A stretch of DNA of 11,143 nt from Peptostreptococcus sp. (GTDB lineage: Bacteria > Bacillota > Clostridia > Peptostreptococcales > Peptostreptococcaceae). Shown here one piece after another: positions 1 to 7,201 of the stretch. Numbering within the stretch: position 1 is the first letter of the stretch; each line of letters starts with the position of its first letter. The notes under the pieces are model-generated. The model had not been told where the DNA came from, searched no databases, and worked only from the letters and a program-made list of their open reading frames with translations. The stretch spans positions 1 to 11,143 of the forward strand of contig JAHHSS010000055.1 of NCBI GenBank assembly GCA_020025095.1, in the 5' to 3' direction. The translations under genes and the position numbers were made by a program.

Positions 1-93
1 GTATTAGTAAAGTATTAAATCTCAAATACAAGAATGGAAATTATTAAAATTAGAATTAATATCGTTTTCTTAATTGTTATATTTTCTTACCAC

Positions 94-122
94 TTGATTT
101 ATTAAAAATTGAGGACTATAAT
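94..122 (+). promoter_or_regulatory. Sigma-A type promoter of the surface protein gene
   Basis: TTGATT at 94-99 and a perfect TATAAT at 117-122 are separated by 17 bases, which is the ideal spacing for the vegetative sigma factor. Transcription would begin near 129, giving a leader of about 59 nt before the ATG at 188. The 93 bases to the left are AT-rich, and I see no gene end or terminator in them. The match is read directly from the sequence; activity is inferred. Confidence 0.75.
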
Positions 123-187
123 AGTAGAGTGATATTCAAAATATGCTTATTATTATAAAACAAAGGAAAGGAAGTGTTAAGTAAAAT

Positions 188-3100
188 ATGCATAATAGAA
201 AAAAATACTTTAAATCAGTGTCAGCAATATTAATGAGTTCTATGATGATTGCTACAAGTATCACAGTTAATCCTCCAATATACGCAGAGGATGTTAATAG
301 GGTAAATCTGAATATCGAAAATATAGAAAATGGGGAGGAAGTAGAAAAACAAAGTATTCTAAAAGAGGAGTACTATATAGGCAATGCATCTGACTTTGAG
401 AAGAAGAATGCATTTGCTTATGATTATGAAGAAGTTTTAAAAAATAATTTAAAAAAAGATGGTATTGACAAGACTAAAAAAATCATTGTTAATTATGATG
501 GTTGGCAACTTATGCAACTTCAAATACATATACCAAAGCAAGATGGTCTAGAAATATTAGAGATAGTTCCAAAGATACCTTCACTTTATTCGGATGTCAC
601 AAATACAGGTGTAATAGAAGAAGAAAAGGATTATTGGAAATATAATTATTACTTCAAGAATAATGGGTCTTATGAGTTTAATGTTAAATATAAACTAAAT
701 GGTGAAGAAAAGACAGATACTATAGAATATAATATTAATCAAATGATAAAAGTTGATGATATTAATATGAGGAAATATCTTATAAATAAATACGTTGAAA
801 ATAATAAATTTGGCTTAGATGGTTACTATTTAAGTCTTGACAAAATGCAGGATTTAGAACCGTATGAATCGGGAGAAGGAAGATTTGTAACTTTTGGACA
901 GGGAAAAGACGAAGAAAGAAAAGTAGAGGGAATTAAATCTCTAGATAGTATACAATATGCAAAGGCCATGAAAAACTTGTATATTTTTAACTGTCCAGAA
1001 TTGAAAACTATAGAGCCGTTAGCAGAAGGTGAATATCCAATTATGCAATGCTTTAGGATGACAGAAATAGATTCAAATGAATCAAAATTAAAGCCTGAAG
1101 CATATAATTCAAATATGGTTAATAAAATATTAACTAAGATGCCGAATCTTGAAGAATTTTCAGCTAGCGGAATAGCATTAGAAAATATTCAAGGATTTTA
1201 TAAAGGCAATGGTAAAATCAGTTATTTAAAGTGTAGAAATTGTGGATTAAACTCTCTAGCTGGGCTAGAAAACAGTAAAAAGCTAAACCTCATTTTTGTA
1301 GAAAGCAATAATATTTCCTCACTTGAGCCTTTAAAAAATGCTGAAAATATTAGGTACATGCGATTGACTAAAAATCAAATATCAGATTTGAGTCCTCTGA
1401 AAAATTCTTTATCAAATGAAGCTTTAGCTTTACAAAATTTTGTTGCAACAGGCCAAGATGTAAGATTAGATGACAAGCATTACGCACAAAAATGCGAGCT
1501 TGATGCAGGAGGAGTGAAGAAAAAAGGTTATATGGTAGAAGTTCCCTTAGCTAAAGATATAAATGGAGATTTTGTAGATGTAACTACAGATGTTAGGAAA
1601 TTCTATGAAAATGGAGGATCTAACCCAAATTTAATAGAAACAAAAAATGTTATAGCTGAAACCAAGGGTATTCCAGCTATATTCCCTGTTCAAAAAATAG
1701 GAAATAAAAATGTAATATTAATAGCTGAAGATTACTTTGATTTTATTAAAAATAACTCGGAAGATACTGAAAGTGAAGAAAATGATTCAGAGAAAGATAC
1801 TAATCCATTTAAAGACACACAATTCGAATTTTCTTTCAACAATAAAAATGGGAAAGATCCTAGAACTAGAGGCGCATTTAATGGAAAAATTTACTTTAAA
1901 GCAAATATTAATAAGTTCTTCAATATTTCTTATGAATTTATTTCATCAGATGCTGATGAAAAATTACCAGATAAGGTAATGGAATTACTACCTGAAGCTA
2001 AAAAACAAGAAATAGAAGAAAATAAAACAGCACTGCCAACAGATATTGAAACAAAAGAAGTAAAAGTTGATGGCGGAAAGTGGATATTTAAAGGCTGGGA
2101 TAAGGATAAGGTAGAAAAAGTAAAAGAGGATGTAAAATTTACAGGAAAATGGGAGTTTATATCAGAAACAAAAGCAAATCCACTAAATCCAAAGGTGCCA
2201 GTAGAAAATAAAGATGCTTTAACAAAAGAAGAAAAGGAAGCTGTAGAAGAAGGAGTAAAGAAGGCAAATCCAGGAGCAAAGGATATAGAAGTATCAGAAA
2301 ATGGAAGTGTAAGATTTAAAGATGCAGAAGGAAATCCAAAGAAGTTAGCACCAGCAGATACAATTATTCAAAAAGATAAAACTTCAGGTGGAAGTGGAAC
2401 TTCAGGAGGTGGCGGAATCTCAGGTGGAGATTCAGGTTCAGAAGGAACTGATGATAGGTTATCTGGAAAAGATAGAGTAGATACATCGATTGAAGTTAGT
2501 AAAAAATACTTTAAGGATGGGGCTAAGACTGCCATTTTAGCAAATGGAGCTAAATTCTCAGATGTGTTGGCATCAATGCCGTACTCAAAAGTAATAAATG
2601 CACCAATACTTTATACAAGAGCAGATAAAACACCAGAAGAAACTTTAAAAGAATTAAGAAGATTAGGTGTTGAAAATATAATACTAATAGGTGGAGTAGA
2701 TACAATTTCAGAAAATCAGATGAAAGAGTTAGCGAAGCTTTATAAGGTTGATAGAGTAAATGGTACAGATAGATATCATACAGCTGAATTTATAGCTGAT
2801 AAAATAAAGGCTAAAACAAAAAGTAAAGATGTTATCATAGCAAGTGGTGAAACTTTCCCAGATGCCTTATCAGTATCACCATTAGCATTAAGAGAGGATA
2901 TACCAATACTATTATCTCAAAAAGATACACTATCTAAATATACAATAAAGGCATTGAATGATCATTCAAAAGGAAAGATATATATATCAGGTGGTGTAGC
3001 GACAATAACAAGTAGTCTGGAAAATAAGTTAAAAGAATATACTAAGCAGACTATAACTAGATTTGCAGGAGAAGATAGATATGAAACATCAGTGAAAGTT

Positions 3101-3352
3101 GCTGAATATGTAAGAACAGATGCAAAGGTTGGAGTATTTGCAAGTGGAGAAGTATTTGCGGATGCACTACTTTCAGGACCAGTAATTGATAGCAATAAAG
3201 CGCCAGTATTTTTAGTAAAGAGAGATACAATTCCTAAATCTGTAGAAGAATATTTAAAGAATGCCAAAATAGTTAATAATATTATTATAGGAGGAAGAGA
3301 TACAATATCTGATAGCCTTGTTAAGCAATTGGATAAAATTGAAAAACATTAG
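188..3352 (+). CDS. Secreted LRR/SHIRT surface protein with three CWB2 cell-wall-binding repeats
   Basis: This is a 1054-residue exported protein, probably displayed on the cell wall as an adhesin or host-interaction factor; its ligand is unknown. Residues 1-33 form a signal peptide: a basic start (HNRKK), a hydrophobic core and a probable cleavage after IYA. Residues 34-245 match no family I recognise. About five internalin-like leucine-rich repeats follow at 250-410, with NxIxxLxPL signatures (NNISSLEPL, NQISDLSPL). An unassigned region (411-535) and an acidic patch (525-537) lead to a single SHIRT-like domain (about 575-658, with VDGGKWIFKGWDKD and DVKFTGKWEF), a Rib-like module (about 665-728) and a Gly/Ser linker (732-753). 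Three CWB2 repeats (Pfam PF04122) end the protein, starting at RLSGKDRVDTS (757), RVNGTDRYHTA (856) and RFAGEDRYETS (958). In C. difficile such triplets bind an anionic wall polymer without covalent attachment. There is no LPXTG motif or C-terminal membrane anchor, as expected for CWB2 anchoring. The ribosome binding site is AGGAAAGGAAG (164-174), slightly far from the ATG; no better start is visible. The gene stands alone between its own promoter and terminator. Confidence 0.93.
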   Translation: MHNRKKYFKSVSAILMSSMMIATSITVNPPIYAEDVNRVNLNIENIENGEEVEKQSILKEEYYIGNASDFEKKNAFAYDYEEVLKNNLKKDGIDKTKKIIVNYDGWQLMQLQIHIPKQDGLEILEIVPKIPSLYSDVTNTGVIEEEKDYWKYNYYFKNNGSYEFNVKYKLNGEEKTDTIEYNINQMIKVDDINMRKYLINKYVENNKFGLDGYYLSLDKMQDLEPYESGEGRFVTFGQGKDEERKVEGIKSLDSIQYAKAMKNLYIFNCPELKTIEPLAEGEYPIMQCFRMTEIDSNESKLKPEAYNSNMVNKILTKMPNLEEFSASGIALENIQGFYKGNGKISYLKCRNCGLNSLAGLENSKKLNLIFVESNNISSLEPLKNAENIRYMRLTKNQISDLSPLKNSLSNEALALQNFVATGQDVRLDDKHYAQKCELDAGGVKKKGYMVEVPLAKDINGDFVDVTTDVRKFYENGGSNPNLIETKNVIAETKGIPAIFPVQKIGNKNVILIAEDYFDFIKNNSEDTESEENDSEKDTNPFKDTQFEFSFNNKNGKDPRTRGAFNGKIYFKANINKFFNISYEFISSDADEKLPDKVMELLPEAKKQEIEENKTALPTDIETKEVKVDGGKWIFKGWDKDKVEKVKEDVKFTGKWEFISETKANPLNPKVPVENKDALTKEEKEAVEEGVKKANPGAKDIEVSENGSVRFKDAEGNPKKLAPADTIIQKDKTSGGSGTSGGGGISGGDSGSEGTDDRLSGKDRVDTSIEVSKKYFKDGAKTAILANGAKFSDVLASMPYSKVINAPILYTRADKTPEETLKELRRLGVENIILIGGVDTISENQMKELAKLYKVDRVNGTDRYHTAEFIADKIKAKTKSKDVIIASGETFPDALSVSPLALREDIPILLSQKDTLSKYTIKALNDHSKGKIYISGGVATITSSLENKLKEYTKQTITRFAGEDRYETSVKVAEYVRTDAKVGVFASGEVFADALLSGPVIDSNKAPVFLVKRDTIPKSVEEYLKNAKIVNNIIIGGRDTISDSLVKQLDKIEKH

Positions 3353-3384
3353 TTATCTAGAGCATTTAGCATTCTTCTATCTAG

Positions 3385-3420
3385 TCCCAAATACAATGTT
3401 TTTGTATAGAAATATTGGGA
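3385..3420 (+). other. Bulged inverted repeat in the 3' region of the surface protein transcript
   Basis: TCCCAAATACAA (3385-3396) can pair with TTGTAT (3402-3407) and, after a 7-base bulge, with TTGGGA (3415-3420). The resulting 12-bp hairpin lies 32 bases after the surface protein stop codon. It lacks a following T-run, so it is not a standard terminator. It may be a 3' UTR stem or chance pairing in AT-rich DNA. The real terminator appears to be the stem at 3530. Confidence 0.3.
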
Positions 3421-3529
3421 GAAATTTTAAGCAAAATTTTTAATCAAACTAGTTATATCGAAATTGATTTTGATATTTGATTTAAAGCTTTTACAAAGAA
3501 TATTAGTAAATTCAAATTAAAATTTTAAG

Positions 3530-3569
3530 CAGCAGAATAAGTGGAAACTCAACTTATTCTGCTGTTTTT
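3530..3569 (+). terminator. Intrinsic terminator of the surface protein gene
   Basis: A perfect 13-bp stem pairs CAGCAGAATAAGT (3530-3542) with ACTTATTCTGCTG (3552-3564) around a 9-nt loop, followed by TTTTT (3565-3569). It lies 178 bases after the stop codon, so the transcript has an unusually long 3' UTR (3353-3529), in which I see no gene. The stretch from 3570 to the next candidate promoter at 3723 is AT-rich and shows no open frame or structure that I can support. Confidence 0.85.
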
Positions 3570-3722
3570 ATTAGAAAAGCAGATATTTTTACAATTTTCA
3601 TGACTTTAAATTTAATATTCTCATATAAATATTAAACATTACTAATTTTTATAAAATGATTATTTTTACTTGCAAAAGCAATCTTAGAAAATTTTTAATG
3701 TTTTAACTACATTATAAAAATT

Positions 3723-3750
3723 TTGATAAAATATAAGTATTAGATATTAT
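3723..3750 (+). promoter_or_regulatory. Candidate promoter of birA
   Basis: TTGATA (3723-3728) and TATTAT (3745-3750) are 16 bases apart, each one mismatch from the sigma-A consensus. Transcription would begin near 3757, leaving a leader of about 67 nt before birA. The region is very AT-rich, so chance matches are common; the location just upstream of a gene that follows a strong terminator supports the call. Confidence 0.5.
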
Positions 3751-3823
3751 TAACATAAATAAAATGTATAAATTAATTTTTATGTAGGTAGTAAAAATAT
3801 TAGAAAAGCTAGAGGGGGATATA

Positions 3824-4822
3824 ATGTCAAATAAAGATAAAAGATATAAGTCGACAAAAGAAATGATAATGGAAATCTTATCAAGTAGTGAAGCTAGTTA
3901 CATATCTGGAGAAAGTATTTCTGAAAAATTGGGAGTATCTAGAGCTTCAATTTGGAAACATATAAACAGCCTAAAAAAAGAAGGATTTGATATTGAATCA
4001 AGAAGTGGCTTGGGATATGCTTTGAAAGGAAAGATAAATAATAGTTTAAATCCGTATGCAATAAAAAAAGGTTTAAAAAGTCAATTTATAGGTCAAAACA
4101 TAGAATACTTTGAAAGCATAGATTCAACTAATACATATGCTAGCAAAATCGCTGACAAATCATCTGAGGGAACGGTGGTTATAGCAGATGAACAGACTTC
4201 TGGAAAGGGTAGAATAGGAAGAAGTTGGTTTTCAAAAGATGGAATTTATTTCAGTGTAATATTAAAGCCAGAAATTGAACTTGTAAAAATAAGCTTCTTA
4301 ACTCAATTAGCTGGAGCAGCACTTTTACAAGCTTTAAAAAACATAGGTGTAGAGGCAAAAATAAAGTGGCCCAATGATATAATTTTAAATGGTAAAAAAA
4401 TTGCTGGGATACTTACTGAAATGAGTGCCGAGATTGATAGAATATTTTATGTAATAGTAGGTATAGGGATTAACTTGTACAATCAGGAGTTTGATTATGA
4501 AATTAGAGAAAAAGCGACATCTCTTTTAAAAGAGGGATACAACATAGACAGAGAAAAACTTTTACAAGAATTTTTCAAAGAATTTGAAAAGATGTATATA
4601 GATTTTCTTAGTGATAAAAAAGAAACTGTATTAGAAATTTTACGAAAAGAATCTATTGTAATTGGAAAGGAGATTTATATAATATCATCAGGGAAGAGGA
4701 AGAAGGCGAGAGCTCTAGATATAGATTCATACGGAAATTTAAATATTGTTTTAGAAAATAGTGAGCATGAAACAGTATTTACAGGAGAAATATCTATCAG
4801 AGGGCTTGAATCGTATATATAG
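3824..4822 (+). CDS. birA: Bifunctional biotin--protein ligase / biotin operon repressor BirA
   Basis: BirA uses ATP to make biotinyl-5'-AMP and transfers biotin to the lysine of biotin carboxyl carrier proteins such as those of acetyl-CoA or pyruvate carboxylase. The 332-residue product is the long (class II) form. A winged helix-turn-helix occupies about residues 11-67 (ISEKLGVSRASIWKHINSLKKEG). The catalytic domain carries DSTNTYA (100-106), the biotin/ATP loop TSGKGRIGRSW (125-135), KWPNDI (181-186, with the conserved Lys), KIAGILTE (192-199) and GIGINL (213-218). A small SH3-like C-terminal domain follows from about 276. The DNA-binding domain implies that it also represses biotin synthesis or uptake genes when charged with biotinyl-AMP; none of those are in this window. 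The ATG has an excellent ribosome binding site, AGAGGGGG (3811-3818), 5 bases upstream. No convincing terminator follows, so read-through into coaX is possible, although coaX has its own candidate promoter. Confidence 0.96.
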   Translation: MSNKDKRYKSTKEMIMEILSSSEASYISGESISEKLGVSRASIWKHINSLKKEGFDIESRSGLGYALKGKINNSLNPYAIKKGLKSQFIGQNIEYFESIDSTNTYASKIADKSSEGTVVIADEQTSGKGRIGRSWFSKDGIYFSVILKPEIELVKISFLTQLAGAALLQALKNIGVEAKIKWPNDIILNGKKIAGILTEMSAEIDRIFYVIVGIGINLYNQEFDYEIREKATSLLKEGYNIDREKLLQEFFKEFEKMYIDFLSDKKETVLEILRKESIVIGKEIYIISSGKRKKARALDIDSYGNLNIVLENSEHETVFTGEISIRGLESYI

Positions 4823-4932
4823 AAAATATTGTTTTCTTAATGCCTAGTAAAAAATCTATTAACTGCAAATTAAAAAGAAAAGTTAAAATTTAATGGGGAT
4901 AAGTAATAAGAATTTAATAATACACAAAAGGT

Positions 4933-4942
4933 TTGTATACAA
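4933..4942. promoter_or_regulatory. TTGTATACAA palindrome upstream of the coaX promoter
   Basis: A perfect 10-bp palindrome ends 6 bases before the -35 element of the candidate coaX promoter. GntR-type regulators are known to bind sites with a TTGTATACAA core, so it could be an operator. A 10-bp palindrome also arises by chance in AT-rich DNA, and no regulator gene is nearby. Confidence 0.3.
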
Positions 4943-4948
4943 TATTTG

Positions 4949-4977
4949 TTGAATATATCTACCTGTGGTGTTAAAAT
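4949..4977 (+). promoter_or_regulatory. Candidate extended -10 promoter for coaX-dusB
   Basis: TTGAAT (4949-4954) and TAAAAT (4972-4977) are 17 bases apart, and a TG one base before the -10 (4969-4970) makes an extended -10, typical of Gram-positive promoters with a weaker -35. Transcription would start near 4984, giving a leader of about 67 nt. The rest of the 228-bp birA-coaX gap shows nothing else that I can support. Confidence 0.55.
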
Positions 4978-5050
4978 AGAAATGTTATTCGAAATGAAAT
5001 AAATTGTTCTTTTAGAAAAGGGCAATAAAGGGATAGAAAGGGCGTATATT

Positions 5051-5824
5051 ATGCTATTAGTTTTTGATGTTGGAAATACAAATATGGTACTTGGAGTTTA
5101 CGATGGAAAGAAACTGGTAATTGATTGGAGAATAAATACAGATTTAAATAAAACTTCTGATGAATATGGAGTTTTAATAAAAAATTTATTTGAGGCCAGT
5201 GAAATACCTTTATCATCAGTAGAGGACATTATTATATCTTCAGTAGTACCAGCAGTAATGCATTCATTAGAGAATTTCTGTAGAAAATATTGTAAGATAA
5301 ATCCATTGATTGTTGGACCTGGAATAAAAACTGGTTTGAATATAAAATACTATGATCCTAAGATGGTTGGAGCTGACAGAATAGTAAATGCAGTAGCTGC
5401 AATTTCAAAATATAAGACTCCACTAATAATAATAGACTTTGGAACAGCGACTACATATTGTGCAATTTCAAAGGAAGGTGACTATTTAGGAGGCTCTATT
5501 TCACCTGGGGTTAAGATATCCAGTGAGGCCTTGTTCCAAAAAGCATCAAAGCTTCCAAGAGTTGAATTAATAAAGCCAGATGTTACTATATGTAAAGATA
5601 CCGTATCAGCAATGCAAGCTGGTATAATATATGGATATGCTGGGCAAGTAGAGAAAATAGTAACACTTATGAAAAAAGAGCTTAATGATCCTAATACGGT
5701 AGTAATAGCTACTGGAGGACTTGCAAAATTGATATGTAGTGAAACAGATGTTATAGATGCAGTTGATTCGGATTTATCCTTAGAGGGATTGAGAATTATA
5801 TTTGAAAAAAATAAGCAAATTTAA
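5051..5824 (+). CDS. coaX: Type III pantothenate kinase CoaX
   Basis: CoaX catalyses the ATP-dependent phosphorylation of pantothenate, the first step of coenzyme A synthesis, in the cytoplasm. Type III enzymes belong to the ASKHA acetate kinase/hsp70/actin fold, need a monovalent cation and are not feedback-inhibited by CoA, unlike the type I enzyme CoaA. The 257-residue length is normal for the family. Visible motifs are the phosphate-binding DVGNTN (6-11), GADR (107-110, with the catalytic Asp109), the second nucleotide-binding motif DFGTATT (129-135), GGSISPG (147-153) and ATGG (220-223). The ATG follows GAAAGGG (5036-5042) by 8 bases. The stop codon lies 30 bases before the dusB start and nothing like a terminator separates them, so the two genes are very likely one operon. 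I see no truncation or missing key residue. Confidence 0.96.
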   Translation: MLLVFDVGNTNMVLGVYDGKKLVIDWRINTDLNKTSDEYGVLIKNLFEASEIPLSSVEDIIISSVVPAVMHSLENFCRKYCKINPLIVGPGIKTGLNIKYYDPKMVGADRIVNAVAAISKYKTPLIIIDFGTATTYCAISKEGDYLGGSISPGVKISSEALFQKASKLPRVELIKPDVTICKDTVSAMQAGIIYGYAGQVEKIVTLMKKELNDPNTVVIATGGLAKLICSETDVIDAVDSDLSLEGLRIIFEKNKQI

Positions 5825-5854
5825 TAAAAATACATATTGAAATGAGAGGTGAAT

Positions 5855-6814
5855 ATGAAATTTAGAGATTTTGAAATAGAAAATGAGGTTTTTCTAGCTC
5901 CAATGGCAGGAGTTACAGACTTGCCATTTAGACTTATATGTAAGGAGCATGGATGTGGACTTTTATACACAGAGATGATAAATGCCAAGGCGCTTTGTTT
6001 TGATGATGAAAAAACAAAAAAAATGTTGAATATAAATCAAGCGGAATTTCCGGTAGCTGTTCAGATTTTTGGAAGTGAAGCCGAATATATGGCAAAAGCA
6101 GCAGAGATATTGAATGATTACCCAAATGAAATTCTTGATATAAATATGGGTTGTCCAGCACCAAAGGTAGTGAAAAATGGTGATGGTTCAGCTTTGATGA
6201 AAAATCCTGAGCTTGCAAGAAGAGTTCTAGAAGCAGTAGTAAGTAAATCAAAAAAGCCTGTAAGTTTAAAAATAAGAAAGGGCTGGGATGAAGATAGCAT
6301 AAATGCACTTGAAATTGCTAAAATAGCAGAAGAGAGTGGGGTATCTGCTATTACTATACATGGAAGAACAAGAGAACAGTACTATTCAGGAAAAGCTGAC
6401 TGGGATATAATCAAAACAATAAAGGAAGAAGTAAAAATTCCAGTTATAGGAAATGGTGATGTTGCAAGTGTAGAAGATGCTATAAAAATTAAAGAGCATA
6501 CAAAATGTGATGCAATAATGATAGGCAGAGGAGCACAAGGAAATCCATGGATATTTGAGAGAGTAAATCATTACATCAAAAATGGAGAGATATTACCTAT
6601 GCCAACTAAGGAAGAAAAAATTGATGTTGCGATTAAACATATAAATTTAGCTGTAAAAGAAGATGGTGAATATGTGGCTGTAAGAGAAATGAGAAAACAC
6701 ATAGGGTGGTATTTAAAAGGCATGAAGCATTCTGCTAAATTTAGAGATGAAATAAATAGGATGGAAAGTGTAGATGAAGTAATAAATACACTTTTAAAGT
6801 ATAAAGAAATATAA
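5855..6814 (+). CDS. dusB: tRNA-dihydrouridine synthase (DusB type)
   Basis: This FMN-dependent enzyme reduces specific uridines of tRNA to dihydrouridine with NAD(P)H; in bacteria the DusB group commonly modifies the D-loop. The 319-residue protein has the TIM-barrel FMN signature LAPMAGVTDLPFR (14-26), the catalytic motif INMGCPAPKVVKNGDGSALM (96-115) with the general-acid Cys100, KIRKGWD (139-145), HGRTREQ (169-175) and the phosphate-binding loops IGNGDV (198-203) and IMIGRGAQGNPW (221-232). A helical tRNA-contacting domain follows from about 245. An in-frame GTG at 5849 would add two residues, but it lies within the ribosome binding site AGAGGTG; the ATG at 5855 has AGAGG (5845-5849) 5 bases upstream and is chosen. 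It ends the coaX operon and is followed by a clear terminator. Which uridine it modifies cannot be told from sequence alone. Confidence 0.95.
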   Translation: MKFRDFEIENEVFLAPMAGVTDLPFRLICKEHGCGLLYTEMINAKALCFDDEKTKKMLNINQAEFPVAVQIFGSEAEYMAKAAEILNDYPNEILDINMGCPAPKVVKNGDGSALMKNPELARRVLEAVVSKSKKPVSLKIRKGWDEDSINALEIAKIAEESGVSAITIHGRTREQYYSGKADWDIIKTIKEEVKIPVIGNGDVASVEDAIKIKEHTKCDAIMIGRGAQGNPWIFERVNHYIKNGEILPMPTKEEKIDVAIKHINLAVKEDGEYVAVREMRKHIGWYLKGMKHSAKFRDEINRMESVDEVINTLLKYKEI

Positions 6815-6831
6815 TTATAAAAAATTTATTG

Positions 6832-6867
6832 GAGAAAAGAATATAAAGAAATTCTTTTCTCTTTTTT
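6832..6867 (+). terminator. Intrinsic terminator after dusB
   Basis: A perfect 11-bp stem pairs GAGAAAAGAAT (6832-6842) with ATTCTTTTCTC (6851-6861) around an 8-nt loop, followed at once by TTTTTT (6862-6867). It starts 17 bases after the dusB stop codon, so it ends the coaX-dusB transcript and separates it from greA. Confidence 0.9.
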
Positions 6868-6969
6868 AATGTTAAAACAAATAGATTGTTTATAAAATTA
6901 ATTTAAGATTGCTTTAATACATAAAAAACTTAATAGTATTTTTAAAAAAATATTTATATTTATCGAAAA

Positions 6970-7050
6970 TTATAAGCTTTATAGCATGAGAAACTTGTTT
7001 TTTGAATGTAGGGAAAAATAGATGTAAATATTGGAAAATAAAGCTTGTAA
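6970..7050. repeat. Spaced 13-bp inverted repeat in the dusB-greA gap
   Basis: TTATAAGCTTTAT (6970-6982) can pair with ATAAAGCTTGTAA (7038-7050): twelve Watson-Crick pairs and one G-U, enclosing 55 bases. It sits between the dusB terminator and the greA promoter. No T-run follows and I see no promoter for it that I trust, so it may be a chance repeat or part of an unrecognised small RNA. The rest of 6868-7074 is AT-rich and holds no open frame that I can support. Confidence 0.25.
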
Positions 7051-7074
7051 GAATTTTAAAGGATTATCAAACTC

Positions 7075-7103
7075 TTGACATTATATAATAATTAGAATAT
7101 AAT
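7075..7103 (+). promoter_or_regulatory. Perfect-consensus sigma-A promoter of greA
   Basis: TTGACA (7075-7080) and TATAAT (7098-7103) are 17 bases apart, an exact match to the vegetative consensus in both boxes and spacing. Transcription should start near 7110, giving a greA leader of about 92 nt. A second TATAAT at 7112-7117 has no good -35 partner at normal spacing. A very strong promoter is expected, and the palindrome just downstream may temper it. Confidence 0.88.
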
Positions 7104-7119
7104 ATATCGGATATAATAT

Positions 7120-7146
7120 AAATTGTGTCTAATTTAGACACAATTT
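7120..7146 (+). promoter_or_regulatory. Perfect 27-bp palindrome at the start of the greA transcript
   Basis: AAATTGTGTCTAA (7120-7132) and TTAGACACAATTT (7134-7146) are exact reverse complements around a single base. It covers roughly +11 to +37 of the predicted greA transcript. As DNA it could be a repressor operator; as RNA it would form a 12-bp hairpin with a 3-nt loop near the 5' end. The bases after it are TTTAAAAAA-like rather than a T-run, so it is not a standard terminator. The symmetry is seen directly; the role is inferred. Confidence 0.6.
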
Positions 7147-7201
7147 AAAAAATTATGTAGAGGCAAATAATTATAATTTATATAATAATGGAGGTCCGAA
7201 G

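Noticed and set aside
2962..3267. Open frames opposite the surface protein, dusB and lysS genes
   Set aside because: They are antisense shadows of confidently identified genes, with no ribosome binding sites and no recognisable protein motifs.
3423..3442. AAATTTT AAGC AAAATTT pairing after the surface protein gene, considered as a terminator
   Set aside because: The stem is entirely A-T and too weak; a strong terminator exists at 3530-3569.
4821..4837. AGAAAA...TTTTCT hairpin at the birA stop codon, considered as a terminator
   Set aside because: The stem is 6 bp and almost all A-T, with no T-run after it.
4857..4888. TATTAAC ... GTTAAAA inverted repeat downstream of birA, considered as a BirA operator
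   Set aside because: The half sites only partly match the Firmicutes BirA box and the 18-base spacing is off; six-base TTAACT/AGTTAA arms are expected by chance in such AT-rich DNA.
5849..5851. GTG as an alternative start of dusB
   Set aside because: It lies inside the ribosome binding site of the ATG at 5855 and would leave no usable spacing of its own.
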